Positions 17,931 through 28,854 of a stretch of 64,000 nt of DNA are shown here, piece by piece; the stretch's first letter is position 1; each line of letters begins with the position of its first letter. The notes below the pieces were generated by a model, which did not search any database, was not told the origin of the DNA, and saw only the letters and a list, made by a program, of their open reading frames with translations. The translations under genes and the position numbers were made by a program. Source of the stretch: Pseudomonadota bacterium (GTDB lineage: Bacteria > Pseudomonadota > Alphaproteobacteria > Acetobacterales > Acetobacteraceae); contig JAKBAV010000004.1 in NCBI GenBank assembly GCA_021826225.1, positions 1 to 64,000 of the forward strand, read 5' to 3'.

Positions 17931-19811
17931 TTGGCGGACGGGCTTCAGAAGCAGGGCAGGCAGATGCCGGGCGGCAGTCTCGGATTTATTTTCCTGGGGC
18001 TGCTGATGGCGGTGCTGCTGACCAGCCTCCTGACCAGCGTGCAGGGCAATGCGGTAGAAAGCATCCCCTACAGCCAGTTCCTGACCTTGCTGCACCAGGG
18101 CCAGGTCAATGACCTCACCGTCAATGACAACACGATCACCGGCACGCTGAAGCAGGCTGCCGCCAGCGGTGCCACGCAGTTCACCACCGACCGCGTGGAC
18201 CCGGCTCTGGCGCAGGAGCTGTCCGGCGCGAAAGTGACCTATTCCGGCGTCCCGGCGCCCGGCTTTCTCGCGGGGCTGCTTGGCTGGCTCGCACCTCTGC
18301 TGCTGTTCGCCGGGTTCTGGTACCTCATGCTCAGCGGGCGCATGGGCGGCGGGGCCGGCGGCGGGCTGCTGGCCACCGGCAAGGCCCGCGCGCGGGTTTA
18401 TGCCGAGAGCGATATCAGCATCCGCTTCCGCGATGTCGCGGGGGTGGAAGAGGCCAAGGCCGAGCTCAAGGAGGTGGTGGATTTCCTGAAAAACCCCGCC
18501 GCCTATGGCCGGCTCGGCGCGCATATTCCCAAAGGCATTCTGCTCGTCGGCCCGCCCGGCACCGGCAAAACCCTGCTGGCACGCGCCGTGGCGGGTGAGG
18601 CGGGGGTTGTGTTTTTTTCCATCTCCGGCTCGGAATTCGTGGAAATGTTCGTGGGCGTGGGCGCGGCGCGGGTGCGCGACCTGTTCGTGCAGGCCCGCGC
18701 CCAGGCCCCGGCCATCATCTTCATCGACGAGCTGGACGCGCTGGGCCGCGCCCGCAACGCGGCGATGCCAGGCGGCGGCAATGACGAGAAAGAGCAGACG
18801 CTGAACCAGCTTCTGGCCGAGATGGACGGGTTCGACCCCTCCGCCGGCGTGGTGCTGCTGGCCGCTACCAACCGGCCGGAAATTCTCGATCCGGCCTTGT
18901 TGCGGGCCGGGCGCTTCGACCGCCAGGTGCTGGTGGACCGGCCCGACCGCGCCGGGCGCGAGCAGATTTTGCTCCTCCACATGCATAAGGTGAAGCTGGC
19001 GCCGGAGGTCTCAGCGGCGGAAATCGCGGCGCTGACACCGGGGTTTACCGGGGCTGATCTGGCGAATCTGGTGAATGAGGCGGCACTTCTGGCGACGCGG
19101 CGCAACGCCGAGGCGGTGACGTTGGACGATTTTTCCAATGCCGTGGAGCGCATCATCGCCGGGCTGGAGAAACACGACCGGCTGCTGGCGCCCAAGGAGC
19201 GCGCGGTGGTGGCGCATCATGAGATGGGCCACGCCATCACCGCCATGGCGCTGCCGGATGTCGACAAGGTGCAGAAGATTTCGATCATTCCGCATGGCAT
19301 CGCGGCACTCGGGTATACCATCCAGCGGCCAACGCAGGATCGCTTCATCATGAGCCGGAGCGAGTTGCTGGAGCGCATCACGGTGCTGCTCGGCGGACGT
19401 GCGGCGGAGTCGCTGATGTTTCCGGATATTTCCACCGGGGCGGCGGATGATCTGATGCGCGCGACGGATATGGCGCGCGCCATGGTGGTGCGTTACGGCA
19501 TGGATACGAAACTCGGCCAGGTGACTTATGAGCCGGAGACCTCACATTTTCTCGGCGGCGGACAGGAGTTTCGGCCGCGCCAGTATAGCGAGCAGACGGC
19601 GGCGGCGATCGATGGGGCGATCCGCGAGCTGATCGAGGCGGCGTTCACCCGGGCGCGGGCGATATTGCAGGCCAACCTGCCGGCCTTGCGCGCCGGTGCC
19701 GCGGAGCTGCTGCGCGACGAGACGATTTCCGGCGAGCGTCTGGCGGCGGTCGCGGCCACGGTACCGGCCTGGACCGGCAACACCACGGCCCGTCTCAGCG
19801 AAGCGGGTTGA
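17931..19811 (+). CDS. FtsH-family ATP-dependent zinc metalloprotease (paralogue-like)
   Basis: A 626-residue membrane AAA protease. One transmembrane segment lies near residues 18-37, then a periplasmic domain and a second segment near 115-136. The AAA module has GPPGTGKT (207-214), [11 protein letters not shown] and the arginine-finger region RAGRFDRQ. The protease domain has HEMGH (430-434). It degrades membrane and short-lived proteins. A TTG at 17931 with AGGAG about 8 bp upstream is the best start; ATG 17964 is possible. It lies beside a CBS gene rather than the usual tilS/folP neighbours, which suggests a second FtsH copy. I infer this from context only. Confidence 0.9.
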   Translation: MADGLQKQGRQMPGGSLGFIFLGLLMAVLLTSLLTSVQGNAVESIPYSQFLTLLHQGQVNDLTVNDNTITGTLKQAAASGATQFTTDRVDPALAQELSGAKVTYSGVPAPGFLAGLLGWLAPLLLFAGFWYLMLSGRMGGGAGGGLLATGKARARVYAESDISIRFRDVAGVEEAKAELKEVVDFLKNPAAYGRLGAHIPKGILLVGPPGTGKTLLARAVAGEAGVVFFSISGSEFVEMFVGVGAARVRDLFVQARAQAPAIIFIDELDALGRARNAAMPGGGNDEKEQTLNQLLAEMDGFDPSAGVVLLAATNRPEILDPALLRAGRFDRQVLVDRPDRAGREQILLLHMHKVKLAPEVSAAEIAALTPGFTGADLANLVNEAALLATRRNAEAVTLDDFSNAVERIIAGLEKHDRLLAPKERAVVAHHEMGHAITAMALPDVDKVQKISIIPHGIAALGYTIQRPTQDRFIMSRSELLERITVLLGGRAAESLMFPDISTGAADDLMRATDMARAMVVRYGMDTKLGQVTYEPETSHFLGGGQEFRPRQYSEQTAAAIDGAIRELIEAAFTRARAILQANLPALRAGAAELLRDETISGERLAAVAATVPAWTGNTTARLSEAG

Positions 19812-19831
19812 ACCGGCATCCGCAAAGCGGG

Positions 19832-21511
<1,680 letters not shown>

Positions 21512-21935
21512 TGTATTGTAACTTGTTGATATAAAACAAATCTTTAGGTAATTGAAAGTATATGTGTAAGAAAATGTGTAATTTTAGCCATTTCTAAGCG
21601 ATTTCGTGATTATTACGATTTGTGTAAATTATTGTTTTCATAAAGAATTTTTTAAAGCGCGGTCTTAGGCGTCCTCGCTCCAGCGCCTCGAATCAGATCG
21701 TTACGAACACGGTTGTATCGGGTGCTGGGCACCGTGCCGGGGTGCTCGGCCTGATGGTAAAAATCATTCGACATCCTCCTGTTCTCCCGATCACGACGGG
21801 CGCAACGGGGCGGAGCGGGATCGGCAGGGCGCAATAGGCTGCCGCCGTACTCATTCCTGTCCAATCTCGGCAAATTCGAAAGTGCACAATCAATTTATCC
21901 TTGTAAAATTGGAATTATAAGCCGATATTGCTAGC
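21512..21935. other. Element left-end non-coding region
   Basis: A 424-bp gap. Its first 140 bp is very AT-rich and carries the recombinase arm-type repeats listed separately. A 40-codon frame on the minus strand (21652-21774) follows an AGGAGG that directly abuts its ATG, too close for normal initiation. It resembles nothing I know, so it is not called as a gene. Confidence 0.6.
21563..21627 (+). repeat. TGTGTAA repeats near attL (candidate integrase arm sites)
   Basis: TGTGTAA occurs at 21563-21569, 21575-21581 and 21621-21627, all in the same orientation, 52 to 116 bp inside the left core. The same heptamer occurs twice near the right core (32493-32510). Direct repeats shared by both ends are typical of arm-type binding sites of tyrosine integrases. 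Confidence 0.6.
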
Positions 21936-23102
21936 ATGATTGAACGCCACATAAAGCAAAAGCTTCTCGAAGCAATCGGTGACGCCCCTGCCGTCGCCCT
22001 ACTCGGGCCGCGTCAGGTCGGCAAGACCACGCTCGCGCAAGAAATCGGCGATACGCGCCCCTCTATATATCTTGACCTTGAGAGCGCTGCGGACCGCGCC
22101 AAGCTCGCCGACCCGGAAGCCTACCTCGCCAGCCACGAAGATGAACTGGTGATTCTTGACGAGGTACATAGGGCGCCAGAGCTCTTTCAAAGCTTGCGCG
22201 GTCTCATCGACCGCGGACGGCGCAAAGGGAAAACCGCGGGTCGTTTTTTGCTCCTGGGTTCGGCCTCGGTTGATCTGCTTCAGCAATCAGGGGAAAGCCT
22301 GGCCGGGCGGATTTCCTATTTGGAGCTGGGACCGTTTGATGCGCTGGAAGTTCCTGCCAGTGACCTGGAAACCTTATGGGCGCGCGGCGGATTTCCATCG
22401 AGCTTTCTGGCATCAAGCGATGCGGCCAGCTTCCGCTGGCGCCAGGATTTTATCCGCACATATTTGGAGCGCGACATTCCGCAATTCGGCCCGCGCCTTC
22501 CGGCGGAAACGCTGCGGCGGTTATGGACAATGCTTGCCCATAACCAAAGTGAACTGCTTAACGCCGCAAATTTAGCCCGTGCACTCGCGATCGATAACAA
22601 GACGGTCACCCGCTATCTTGATTTGCTGGTCGATCTGCTTCTGGTGCGCCGCTTGCAGCCTTGGCACAGCAACGCCGGCAAACGGCTCGTGAAGTCTCCG
22701 AAGGTCTATGTACGCGATAGCGGCATCGTCCATGCCCTGCTCCGCCTGCCAACGCGCGAGGACGTACTCGGGCATCCTGTCGTCGGTGGGAGCTGGGAGG
22801 GGTTTGTTATCGAATCATTAGTGGCGGCAGCCCCCGAAGGCACGGACGCAAGTTTCTACCGGACTTCGGCGGGAGCTGAGATTGATCTGCTTTTGACCTT
22901 GCCCGGCGACGTGCTTTGGGCCGTCGAAATTAAACGCGGTTCCGCGCCCAAGGTAGGGCGCGGTTTTCATCAGGCTTGCGCTGATTTGAAACCGGCAAAA
23001 ACTTTTGTTGTATATGGCGGTACAGAGCGGTTCCCGCTTGATTTCAGAACCGAGGCAATCGGCCTTTCTGAGTTGGCCGCACAATTGTGCACAGCCGGGT
23101 GA
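21936..23102 (+). CDS. AAA ATPase with DUF4143 domain
   Basis: A 388-residue protein. The N-terminal P-loop ATPase has Walker A GPRQVGKTTLA and Walker B ELVILDEVHR. The C-terminal DUF4143 region follows (FIRTYLERDIPQFG, RYLDLLVDLLLVRRLQPW, KSPKVYVRDSGIVHALL, GASWEGF-like block, EIDLLL). This family is common on mobile elements and chromosomes and its function is unsettled; a PD-(D/E)XK-like nuclease fold has been suggested for DUF4143. ATG 21936 lacks a strong ribosome site. It stands apart from the downstream pair by 190 bp. Confidence 0.9.
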   Translation: MIERHIKQKLLEAIGDAPAVALLGPRQVGKTTLAQEIGDTRPSIYLDLESAADRAKLADPEAYLASHEDELVILDEVHRAPELFQSLRGLIDRGRRKGKTAGRFLLLGSASVDLLQQSGESLAGRISYLELGPFDALEVPASDLETLWARGGFPSSFLASSDAASFRWRQDFIRTYLERDIPQFGPRLPAETLRRLWTMLAHNQSELLNAANLARALAIDNKTVTRYLDLLVDLLLVRRLQPWHSNAGKRLVKSPKVYVRDSGIVHALLRLPTREDVLGHPVVGGSWEGFVIESLVAAAPEGTDASFYRTSAGAEIDLLLTLPGDVLWAVEIKRGSAPKVGRGFHQACADLKPAKTFVVYGGTERFPLDFRTEAIGLSELAAQLCTAG

Positions 23103-23292
23103 TAATTCATCCAGGGAAGGCTGTATTGGTCGCCTGCCGCAAAGGATTACCGGGTGTTCTGCTGGCGGCGAAGTCTGACCGTAAGCTGCCTGACCGCTTC
23201 CGCAAAACTTATCCTGGAAGCTGACGTGCCGCCGTTGTTGATGGAAGTTCTAATCTCGATCGGCTAATGTCGAAATTGGGCGGAGGAAAAAC

Positions 23293-23958
23293 ATGCGAAT
23301 GGACGACTATAGGACGACGCTTGAGGCCCAGGGATGGTGTTCATTGTCGACATCAGTCTCAATTACCCAAGCCGCGCTCAGCGCCGCCGTTGCCAGTCTG
23401 GCGGAGGAATTGGGAGAGATCGTACCCGGGCGAGGGCGCCGGCGCGTCGAGCAAATCGTCCCGCAAGAAACCCAGGCGGCCTATGCCGGCTCGCTAAGCG
23501 AGCAGGTGGGATTCGCACCCATGCCACTCCATACCGACACGGCGCACTGGACCGTCCCGTGTCGATACATGGTAATGGCATGCGCTGAACCGGGCCCGAA
23601 GCCGACCCCTACGATGTTGTTGGACAGTAAAACCGTAGCGCTAGACGCTCGACAGTCGGCGGCATGCAGCACGGCGGTCTTCCTGGTTCGGAACGGACGG
23701 CAATCCTTCTATGGTTCGATCACAGCCCGCGACCGGCCATTCATTCGTTTTGACCTTGGATGCATGGAACCTCTTTCAGCGGAAGGGGCGGAAGTTGCGG
23801 ACGCGATTAGTTACCAACAGAACGCTGAAAAGGCCCGCCGCCACAACTGGCAGCGCGGTGATGTCCTCGTGATTGATAACTGGCGTACGCTCCACGGGCG
23901 TGGCGTTGACGATCATACGGCGCCGGGTCGCGTGTTACTGAGGGCGATGGTGCGATGA
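23293..23958 (+). CDS. TauD-like Fe(II)/2-oxoglutarate dioxygenase, element-borne
   Basis: A 221-residue protein with an apparent facial triad H80-x-D82 (PLHTDTAHW) and H201 (NWRTLHGRG), with an Arg near 213 that may bind 2-oxoglutarate. These fit the TauD/TfdA clan, though the protein is shorter than TauD (~280). GGAGG lies 8 bp before ATG 23293. Its stop overlaps the next start (ATGA at 23955-23958), so the two proteins are translationally coupled. The substrate is unknown; sulfur scavenging seems unlikely beside a HEPN gene, while modification of a nucleic acid, protein or small molecule in a defence or toxin setting is possible. Confidence 0.72.
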   Translation: MRMDDYRTTLEAQGWCSLSTSVSITQAALSAAVASLAEELGEIVPGRGRRRVEQIVPQETQAAYAGSLSEQVGFAPMPLHTDTAHWTVPCRYMVMACAEPGPKPTPTMLLDSKTVALDARQSAACSTAVFLVRNGRQSFYGSITARDRPFIRFDLGCMEPLSAEGAEVADAISYQQNAEKARRHNWQRGDVLVIDNWRTLHGRGVDDHTAPGRVLLRAMVR

Positions 23959-24899
23959 CAGACCAAACGGTTCCTACCGCGATAAGCAAAGAGGGATTAA
24001 TGGGGAAATCGCGTGTCTACGTTCAGCGGGCTTTCCGCTCGAAGCAAGCGAAGGATTTTGACGAATATCAGCTATGGCTATCGCTGGCGCTTGAGTTGCT
24101 GGGCAAGGCTGCGCTCGCCAACATCCATTCCAGCCTCGTTGTCGATCCTACACACTCGACCTCCTTGTTCGCCGCTTCCGGTGTAATTATCAGCACCGAC
24201 ATAAAAACCATTCAGGCTAAAACGCTGTATGAGCGGCTTGGCCATCTGTCAAAATATTTTGACAAAAGTGTGAAAGATTTCTGCGATGCAATCTCGTTGA
24301 GGCGGAATGCCGAGTTGCATTCGGGAGAGCTACCATTCAAGCAGATGCGGCTTGAAGCATGGGAAGGGAAGTTCTGGCACGCTGCGCAAATTATTCTGGA
24401 TTTGCTGCAGTCAAATCTCGAGGAATGGTTAGGAGCGGATCGGGCGAAAGCCCCGATCCAGCTTGTCAACGAAGCAGCTGAGGCACTTCAGGAAGCAGCG
24501 AAACTACGAGTTGTTCAAGCGCGCGACCACTTTTTGCAACGCCCCAAAAAGGAGAGAGACGAAGTTCTATCGCTGTCGAAAAACAAGCATGCATTCCACT
24601 ATCCTAAAATATTCAAGTTTGTTGGAGAACATGAATGGCCGGTCGATTGCCCAGCTTGCGCAAGTCGCGCGTTCTTTGCGGGCGATCTTTTCGCTGAAGA
24701 GGTTCTCGACGAAAACGCTGGGGAAGGTGGGCTGGAAGAAGAAGTTGAGAAGAGCTATGGCGCGGAGGAATTTAGGTGCCCGACGTGTAACCTTCACCTC
24801 GACAGCCGCGAGGAAATTGAAGCCGCCGGGCTCAATCCGGATTATACGGAAGTGGAGGTTCGGGAACGTGAGCATGAACCTGAATATGGCAATTGTTGA
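23955..24899 (+). CDS. HEPN-like protein with C-terminal zinc-ribbon cysteines
   Basis: A 314-residue protein, mostly helical. Residues 112-125 read AISLRRNAELHSGE, giving R117-x4-H122, the R-x4-6-H motif of HEPN ribonucleases, in the expected second half of a helical bundle. Two CxxC pairs at 232/235 (CPAC) and 275/278 (CPTC) form a probable split zinc ribbon. It shares an ATGA junction with the dioxygenase gene. HEPN proteins act mostly as toxins or anti-phage RNases. The function here is an inference from the motif and position; I do not recognise a named family. Confidence 0.68.
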   Translation: MTDQTVPTAISKEGLMGKSRVYVQRAFRSKQAKDFDEYQLWLSLALELLGKAALANIHSSLVVDPTHSTSLFAASGVIISTDIKTIQAKTLYERLGHLSKYFDKSVKDFCDAISLRRNAELHSGELPFKQMRLEAWEGKFWHAAQIILDLLQSNLEEWLGADRAKAPIQLVNEAAEALQEAAKLRVVQARDHFLQRPKKERDEVLSLSKNKHAFHYPKIFKFVGEHEWPVDCPACASRAFFAGDLFAEEVLDENAGEGGLEEEVEKSYGAEEFRCPTCNLHLDSREEIEAAGLNPDYTEVEVREREHEPEYGNC

Positions 24900-24905
24900 A
24901 CCTTA

Positions 24906-24959
24906 GCGCCCGCTGCGTCAGCAAGTAGGGTGCAATGCCACGCGGCATTGCACCGCGGG
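24906..24959. other. Long hairpin downstream of the HEPN gene
   Basis: GGTGCAATGCC (24929-24939) pairs perfectly with GGCATTGCACC (24944-24954) around ACGC. The pairing can continue with GCCCGC (from about 24908) against GCGGGC (24954-24959) if about 15 bases bulge on the left side. No T-run follows, so it is not a standard intrinsic terminator. It may still end or stabilise the dioxygenase-HEPN transcript. Confidence 0.55.
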
Positions 24960-25006
24960 CGAGCCGGTGTGGCGGGAAGATTGTTACGTTGGCAAGGAGT
25001 TAAACC

Positions 25007-25468
25007 GTGGGTGCACAAGCAACGTCAACCGTCCCAACATGGACATTAGCAATTCCTATCGTCGCAGCTTTTATAGCGTTTACCGGTGTTGCCCTTACGC
25101 TGGTGCTATCTTGGCGAAACGCCAATAGGCAACTAAGATCAGCCCATACCCTCAAAATCGCCGAGATGCGACAGGAATGGATCAATTCCCTAAGGGACTC
25201 AATGAGCAAATTTCAATCGTATGGAGTAACACCAGGATTATCTCACACGAGCGAGAGAGAGTTCTATGAATGCGGAACGCGCATTGAACTTCTAATGAAT
25301 CCAAAAGACCCAGATTACGAGGAATTGCAAAACTGCCTATATGATTTTCTTTCCGCAGACGAACTTGTCGACAAATACGGCGCGAACCCACGATTTGTGG
25401 CCATTTGCCAACGAATTCTAAAGCGGGAGTGGGACACGCTCAAGCGTGAGATAGCTTCAGCAGGTTGA
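25007..25468 (+). CDS. Single-pass membrane protein of unknown function
   Basis: A 153-residue protein starting at GTG 25007 with AAGGAG at 24994-24999. Residues ~12-33 form one transmembrane helix. It is followed by a charged, helical cytoplasmic part (RNANRQLRSAHTLKIAEMRQEWINSLRDSMSKF). The layout is like many small hypothetical proteins carried by phages and islands, and no catalytic motif is visible. It lies 107 bp after the HEPN gene and could share its transcript or have its own promoter. Confidence 0.7.
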   Translation: MGAQATSTVPTWTLAIPIVAAFIAFTGVALTLVLSWRNANRQLRSAHTLKIAEMRQEWINSLRDSMSKFQSYGVTPGLSHTSEREFYECGTRIELLMNPKDPDYEELQNCLYDFLSADELVDKYGANPRFVAICQRILKREWDTLKREIASAG

Positions 25469-25719
25469 AAGTGAGGCGTTATCCTAGGTACGTAGGTGAT
25501 GTCGGTCAGACCATGTCGTCCCGCGCGTCCTCAAAATGATCCGCCCCTCTATGCTGATGGATAATGTCCGGATTTTGGGAGCGGGAAAAGAGGCCTGAAT
25601 GACCGGCATGGGCGCAAAGCTGCGGCTAAATTGTGTCGTTCCGACAAAATTGGTGGAATTTGTGATGGATAGCTCATCCAAAATTGCTCAGCACGGCAAG
25701 TCAAAAACCAAAAGACCCG

Positions 25720-27852
25720 CTACAGCCTCAACTTTCCTCTCTGCGTCTGGCCAAGAACCTGAGTCTGCTCTGGCACCTTCGAAGCACGTTCGGCCAGGCG
25801 CTGCCAATACTCACCCTCGGTGATGCGCATCGCTCGCTTCGCCATTGTCAATTCGGTTAGTCGCTCAACAAGTGCCGTGCCGGAGCGGATCATCTGGGCG
25901 GCTCGCTCACTGTGCCGGCGCAGCCGCTCAACCAAGGCTGGAAGCCGGCTTTCCAAAACTCTCATGATCCGGCCGTGCTCAAGCCTCTCAGGTAAGTAGG
26001 TCGCCCTGTCCTGGGCCATCTTCCGTTCCTCAATCCGCTGAAATGCCGCCTGCACGGTCTGTATCGTACCGCGCCGGAGGTCAGCAGCCCGTTCAATCAG
26101 AGAAACGGCACTCTCCTTTTCGTCCTGCCGCGAAAGATTGCGCGTCACATTGGCCAGCACGTCGCTCGCCGTAATCTCCCGGCGATCCCCAAGCGGCCGC
26201 CGACCGACAATCTCGGCCCGTTCAGCCCCTTCCGAAGTTACAATGAAACTTTGCTCGCGGTGACGGCTGCCGCTGGTATAGGCACCAAAAGCCGTCACCA
26301 ACCGGCTCCCGCTTGGCATTGCATGAATATGTTCCGTGACGGTAGAGCCCTGCGCGGTATGCGTGGTCAACGCATCGCCATATGCTTGCGCCGCTTCAGT
26401 ACCGCTTACCGTCCGCTTGCTAAAATGCGCAGCCACACGCTCAGGTACGGCCGCGAGCCGTGCCATTTCCGTGCGCGAATCCAGGGTGATCTCCACACCA
26501 TGGCGGCGGAGATTATCGGCCAGATAAGCTTGGTATAACGCACCCCATTCGTGGATGCGTCCATCAAGCTGGGCCAGATCGAGGCCGCCCACGCGCCCGC
26601 TTTCCGTCTGCACCACATTGAATACCGCGACATGGGTATGGACCTGCATATCGCCTGGCACGCGCCCATCACTGCCGATGACGCTGTGCAGTTCAGTCGC
26701 CTCACACCCCTGTTCATCGCGCGTGACAACGGCGACGGTCGGCCGCGCCGCATAATGGTCGAATGAAACCCAGCCTATTGAGCCAGGCTCGTACCCATCC
26801 TTCCCGCCCTTACCCATTCGCGCCCGCCCAATCTCCTTCTCGATAATGCCCATAACGCTTTCGATCGCATCGCTATGCGCCTGGTGCATCATGGCGCGCT
26901 CAGCATTCGTCGGCGCAAATGCCCAAGCCACGGAGAGAGATTTTGGCGCTGAGAATGTAAGGTCGATATATCCGATCCGGGATTTTGAGGCTTCGAGCAG
27001 CGTCATATAGGCGCGGTCGGACAGGACACGGCCGTCGGCCAAGCGGCCGGAAAGAATGTTTTTACGCTCCTCGGCCGAAAGCTCCCGTTTCTTGGAGTCA
27101 AGCGCTGTCTCCAGGCGTTTTACCGCGGCGGTTGCTGCTATCTCCGGCAAAACTTCACCATTGGCTGTCCGTCCCGAGAGCATATGCTCAAGCTGCTCCT
27201 GGTTTGGCTTTTGGTCGCCTTTCAGGCCAAAAATCTGGTTCAAACTTTGAGTGCCGGCCTGTATCTGCTTGCCAGCAATCACGCGGCCATCCGCACGCTG
27301 GCCATTTAACAGGAAAGCCACCTCGCTCGGCGTAAGCCCTCTGTTGGGCACGATACCGAGACGGTGTGCAAGAACGGGATTTATACCCCGACGCGGCGTC
27401 GCCAACGCACTGCTATAATCGCGCGCTGCCATGGCATCATTGATCGCGACATCAAGCCGATCAATCGCAACGGGATTTCCCAACCTGGTCAGGCTGGCCA
27501 TGGCTTCGTCACGCGCAACGAGGCCGGCTCCCGCGAATGCAGCTACCGCCCGTAATTCAAGCGCGCCGGCGCGAAGCACGGAGCCGTCCGCAGCAAGGAC
27601 GCTTTCACCTAAACGCGCCACTTCAATTTTCACGAGTTCGTCGAGTGCGTCGCCGCCTGGTAAAATCCCCTTCACGGCGAGACGGTTATAGCGGCTATAT
27701 GCCGCCTCTGCCTGCGTGGGCGGCGTCATGCCCTGTTCATAATATTCCGCCATCACCGCCATCTCGGGCGACAAGGTTTGCTGCAGAAGGTGCTCGGCCA
27801 TATTGCGGGCCGCACGCGGGGCTCCCGCGGCACCGGTGCGATATGTCAGCAT
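25720..27852 (-). CDS. MobF-family conjugative relaxase without helicase domain
   Basis: The 710-residue protein has the TrwC/TraI relaxase features. Candidate catalytic tyrosines lie in AEYYEQG (about 36-40). DLTFSAPKSLSVAWA is present, as is the metal-binding HTHVAVFN within DMQVHTHVAVFNVV. MobF proteins normally exceed 900 residues and carry a RecD-like helicase with Walker motifs. None is seen here, and the C-terminus is charged helix. It should nick and lead the element's DNA at oriT. A short gene lies 1 bp upstream. An insertion-like region of about 200 residues precedes the DLTFSAPKS block. Confidence 0.85.
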   Translation of the reverse strand: MLTYRTGAAGAPRAARNMAEHLLQQTLSPEMAVMAEYYEQGMTPPTQAEAAYSRYNRLAVKGILPGGDALDELVKIEVARLGESVLAADGSVLRAGALELRAVAAFAGAGLVARDEAMASLTRLGNPVAIDRLDVAINDAMAARDYSSALATPRRGINPVLAHRLGIVPNRGLTPSEVAFLLNGQRADGRVIAGKQIQAGTQSLNQIFGLKGDQKPNQEQLEHMLSGRTANGEVLPEIAATAAVKRLETALDSKKRELSAEERKNILSGRLADGRVLSDRAYMTLLEASKSRIGYIDLTFSAPKSLSVAWAFAPTNAERAMMHQAHSDAIESVMGIIEKEIGRARMGKGGKDGYEPGSIGWVSFDHYAARPTVAVVTRDEQGCEATELHSVIGSDGRVPGDMQVHTHVAVFNVVQTESGRVGGLDLAQLDGRIHEWGALYQAYLADNLRRHGVEITLDSRTEMARLAAVPERVAAHFSKRTVSGTEAAQAYGDALTTHTAQGSTVTEHIHAMPSGSRLVTAFGAYTSGSRHREQSFIVTSEGAERAEIVGRRPLGDRREITASDVLANVTRNLSRQDEKESAVSLIERAADLRRGTIQTVQAAFQRIEERKMAQDRATYLPERLEHGRIMRVLESRLPALVERLRRHSERAAQMIRSGTALVERLTELTMAKRAMRITEGEYWQRLAERASKVPEQTQVLGQTQRGKLRL

Positions 27853-27853
27853 C

Positions 27854-27988
27854 TCAGGACGCTCTGCGCATGATGCGGCCCGTTAACAGCGCTGCACCGG
27901 CCAACAACACCTCCATCACGTCACGCGAGCTAACAGGATGCACAGTGAGATGAAAAATGATACGATCGGCACATTGAGACTTGGCCAT
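27854..27988 (-). CDS. Small 44-residue protein upstream of the relaxase
   Basis: The frame opens at ATG 27988 after a strong AGGAGG about 6 bp upstream. It has no internal stop and ends 1 bp before the relaxase ATG. The product (MAKSQCADRIIFHLTV..., ending RIMRRAS) is basic with one moderately hydrophobic stretch. Position and the ribosome site argue that it is translated and coupled to the relaxase. The function is unknown. Confidence 0.55.
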   Translation of the reverse strand: MAKSQCADRIIFHLTVHPVSSRDVMEVLLAGAALLTGRIMRRAS

Positions 27989-28266
27989 AGATTCCTCCTG
28001 GCGATCTGCAATCTTAAAACGCTATCCTGCGGCTCATCTTAGTCATGAGATCAGGGCCATCGCAACACGACATTCGGCGGGAAAGGGAGCTTCCGAAGGG
28101 TGCCTTGGTCTGTGGCAAAAATCCAAAATACAAACACGATTGACGCAGGTATTATTCTCAGAAAAAATCTCAGAACAAACCCAAGACTTGTCCACTGAAC
28201 AAACCCTCGAAAAGTCTTCGGAAGAATCCACTGAACTATGTTAATGAAATTGAACCGGCCAATAAA
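27989..28266. other. Non-coding region upstream of the relaxase, candidate oriT
   Basis: A 278-bp stretch, AT-rich on the right, between divergent-facing transfer genes. It holds short direct repeats: TCTCAGAA twice near 28157-28172, and CACTGAAC twice near 28191-28238. oriT of MobF systems normally lies just upstream of the relaxase operon, so this is the natural place, but no nic consensus was recognised. An 87-codon plus-strand frame here has no ribosome site and was not called. Confidence 0.35.
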
Positions 28267-28761
28267 TTAATTTTCTTTTGGACGCGCCTTGCGGTAGCCC
28301 GTTCTGGATAAAAACCGACCGGCGGCGGTCCCGAATAATTCATCCGTCTCCCGCCATAGATCGATAAACTCATCTCGCTCTGCACGCGGCATGGCCTCCC
28401 ACCTGACGGCAAACGCCGCATCCTCGTCGGCCTTTTCGGCGTCGTGTTTGGCTTTCCATTTCGCGAGTTCGGCTTTTTGCTCGACAGAGGGATTTCTGCG
28501 ACCACCATAGCGGAATTCGCTAACAGCTTTGGCCAGATTGGGGCCGGTCCAAGGTTTGCCGGTGCGGTACAAAATCCCCACCTCATTCAACGCCGCCGCC
28601 ACTGCCGCCCAGCTGAACCGCTCCTCACGGTTCAGCTTCGTAAGTCGATCGGCATTGTCGCGTAGCCACGGGGCAAGCTGGCTGCCCGGACGCCAGTTTT
28701 CACGTAGCCGATCAGCCAAGGCTGATATTTCTGCGGGGGTGAAGGTGGCAGGCTTTGGCAT
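28267..28761 (-). CDS. Plasmid/element-type protein of unknown function
   Basis: A 164-residue protein, predicted mostly helical. The segment WAAVAAALNEVGILYRTGKPW resembles the short N-I-x-T-x-x-G-x-x-W helix-turn units found in recombinase-type DNA-binding domains. The C-terminal half is highly charged. The start ATG 28761 is taken over the frame to 28845, which has no supporting site. Its place between the relaxase gene and the ArdC remnant suggests a transfer or regulation role. No named family was recognised. Confidence 0.6.
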   Translation of the reverse strand: MPKPATFTPAEISALADRLRENWRPGSQLAPWLRDNADRLTKLNREERFSWAAVAAALNEVGILYRTGKPWTGPNLAKAVSEFRYGGRRNPSVEQKAELAKWKAKHDAEKADEDAAFAVRWEAMPRAERDEFIDLWRETDELFGTAAGRFLSRTGYRKARPKEN

Positions 28762-28854
28762 GAGACGTTTTTTATGCCGAAAATCAAAAGCAAGAAAATT
28801 AATTCTGTGAATAGTTCTGTGCCCTGTCTCGGTGGCCTGGACCAAAATAGCCCC

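Noticed and set aside
24906-24990. Integron attC site in the structured region after the HEPN gene
   Set aside because: The hairpin lacks the RYYYAAC/GTTRRRY ends with correct spacing, and no integron integrase is present.
27981-28244. 87-codon plus-strand frame upstream of the relaxase
   Set aside because: There is no ribosome site, composition is biased, and it overlaps the better supported 44-codon gene start and the likely oriT.
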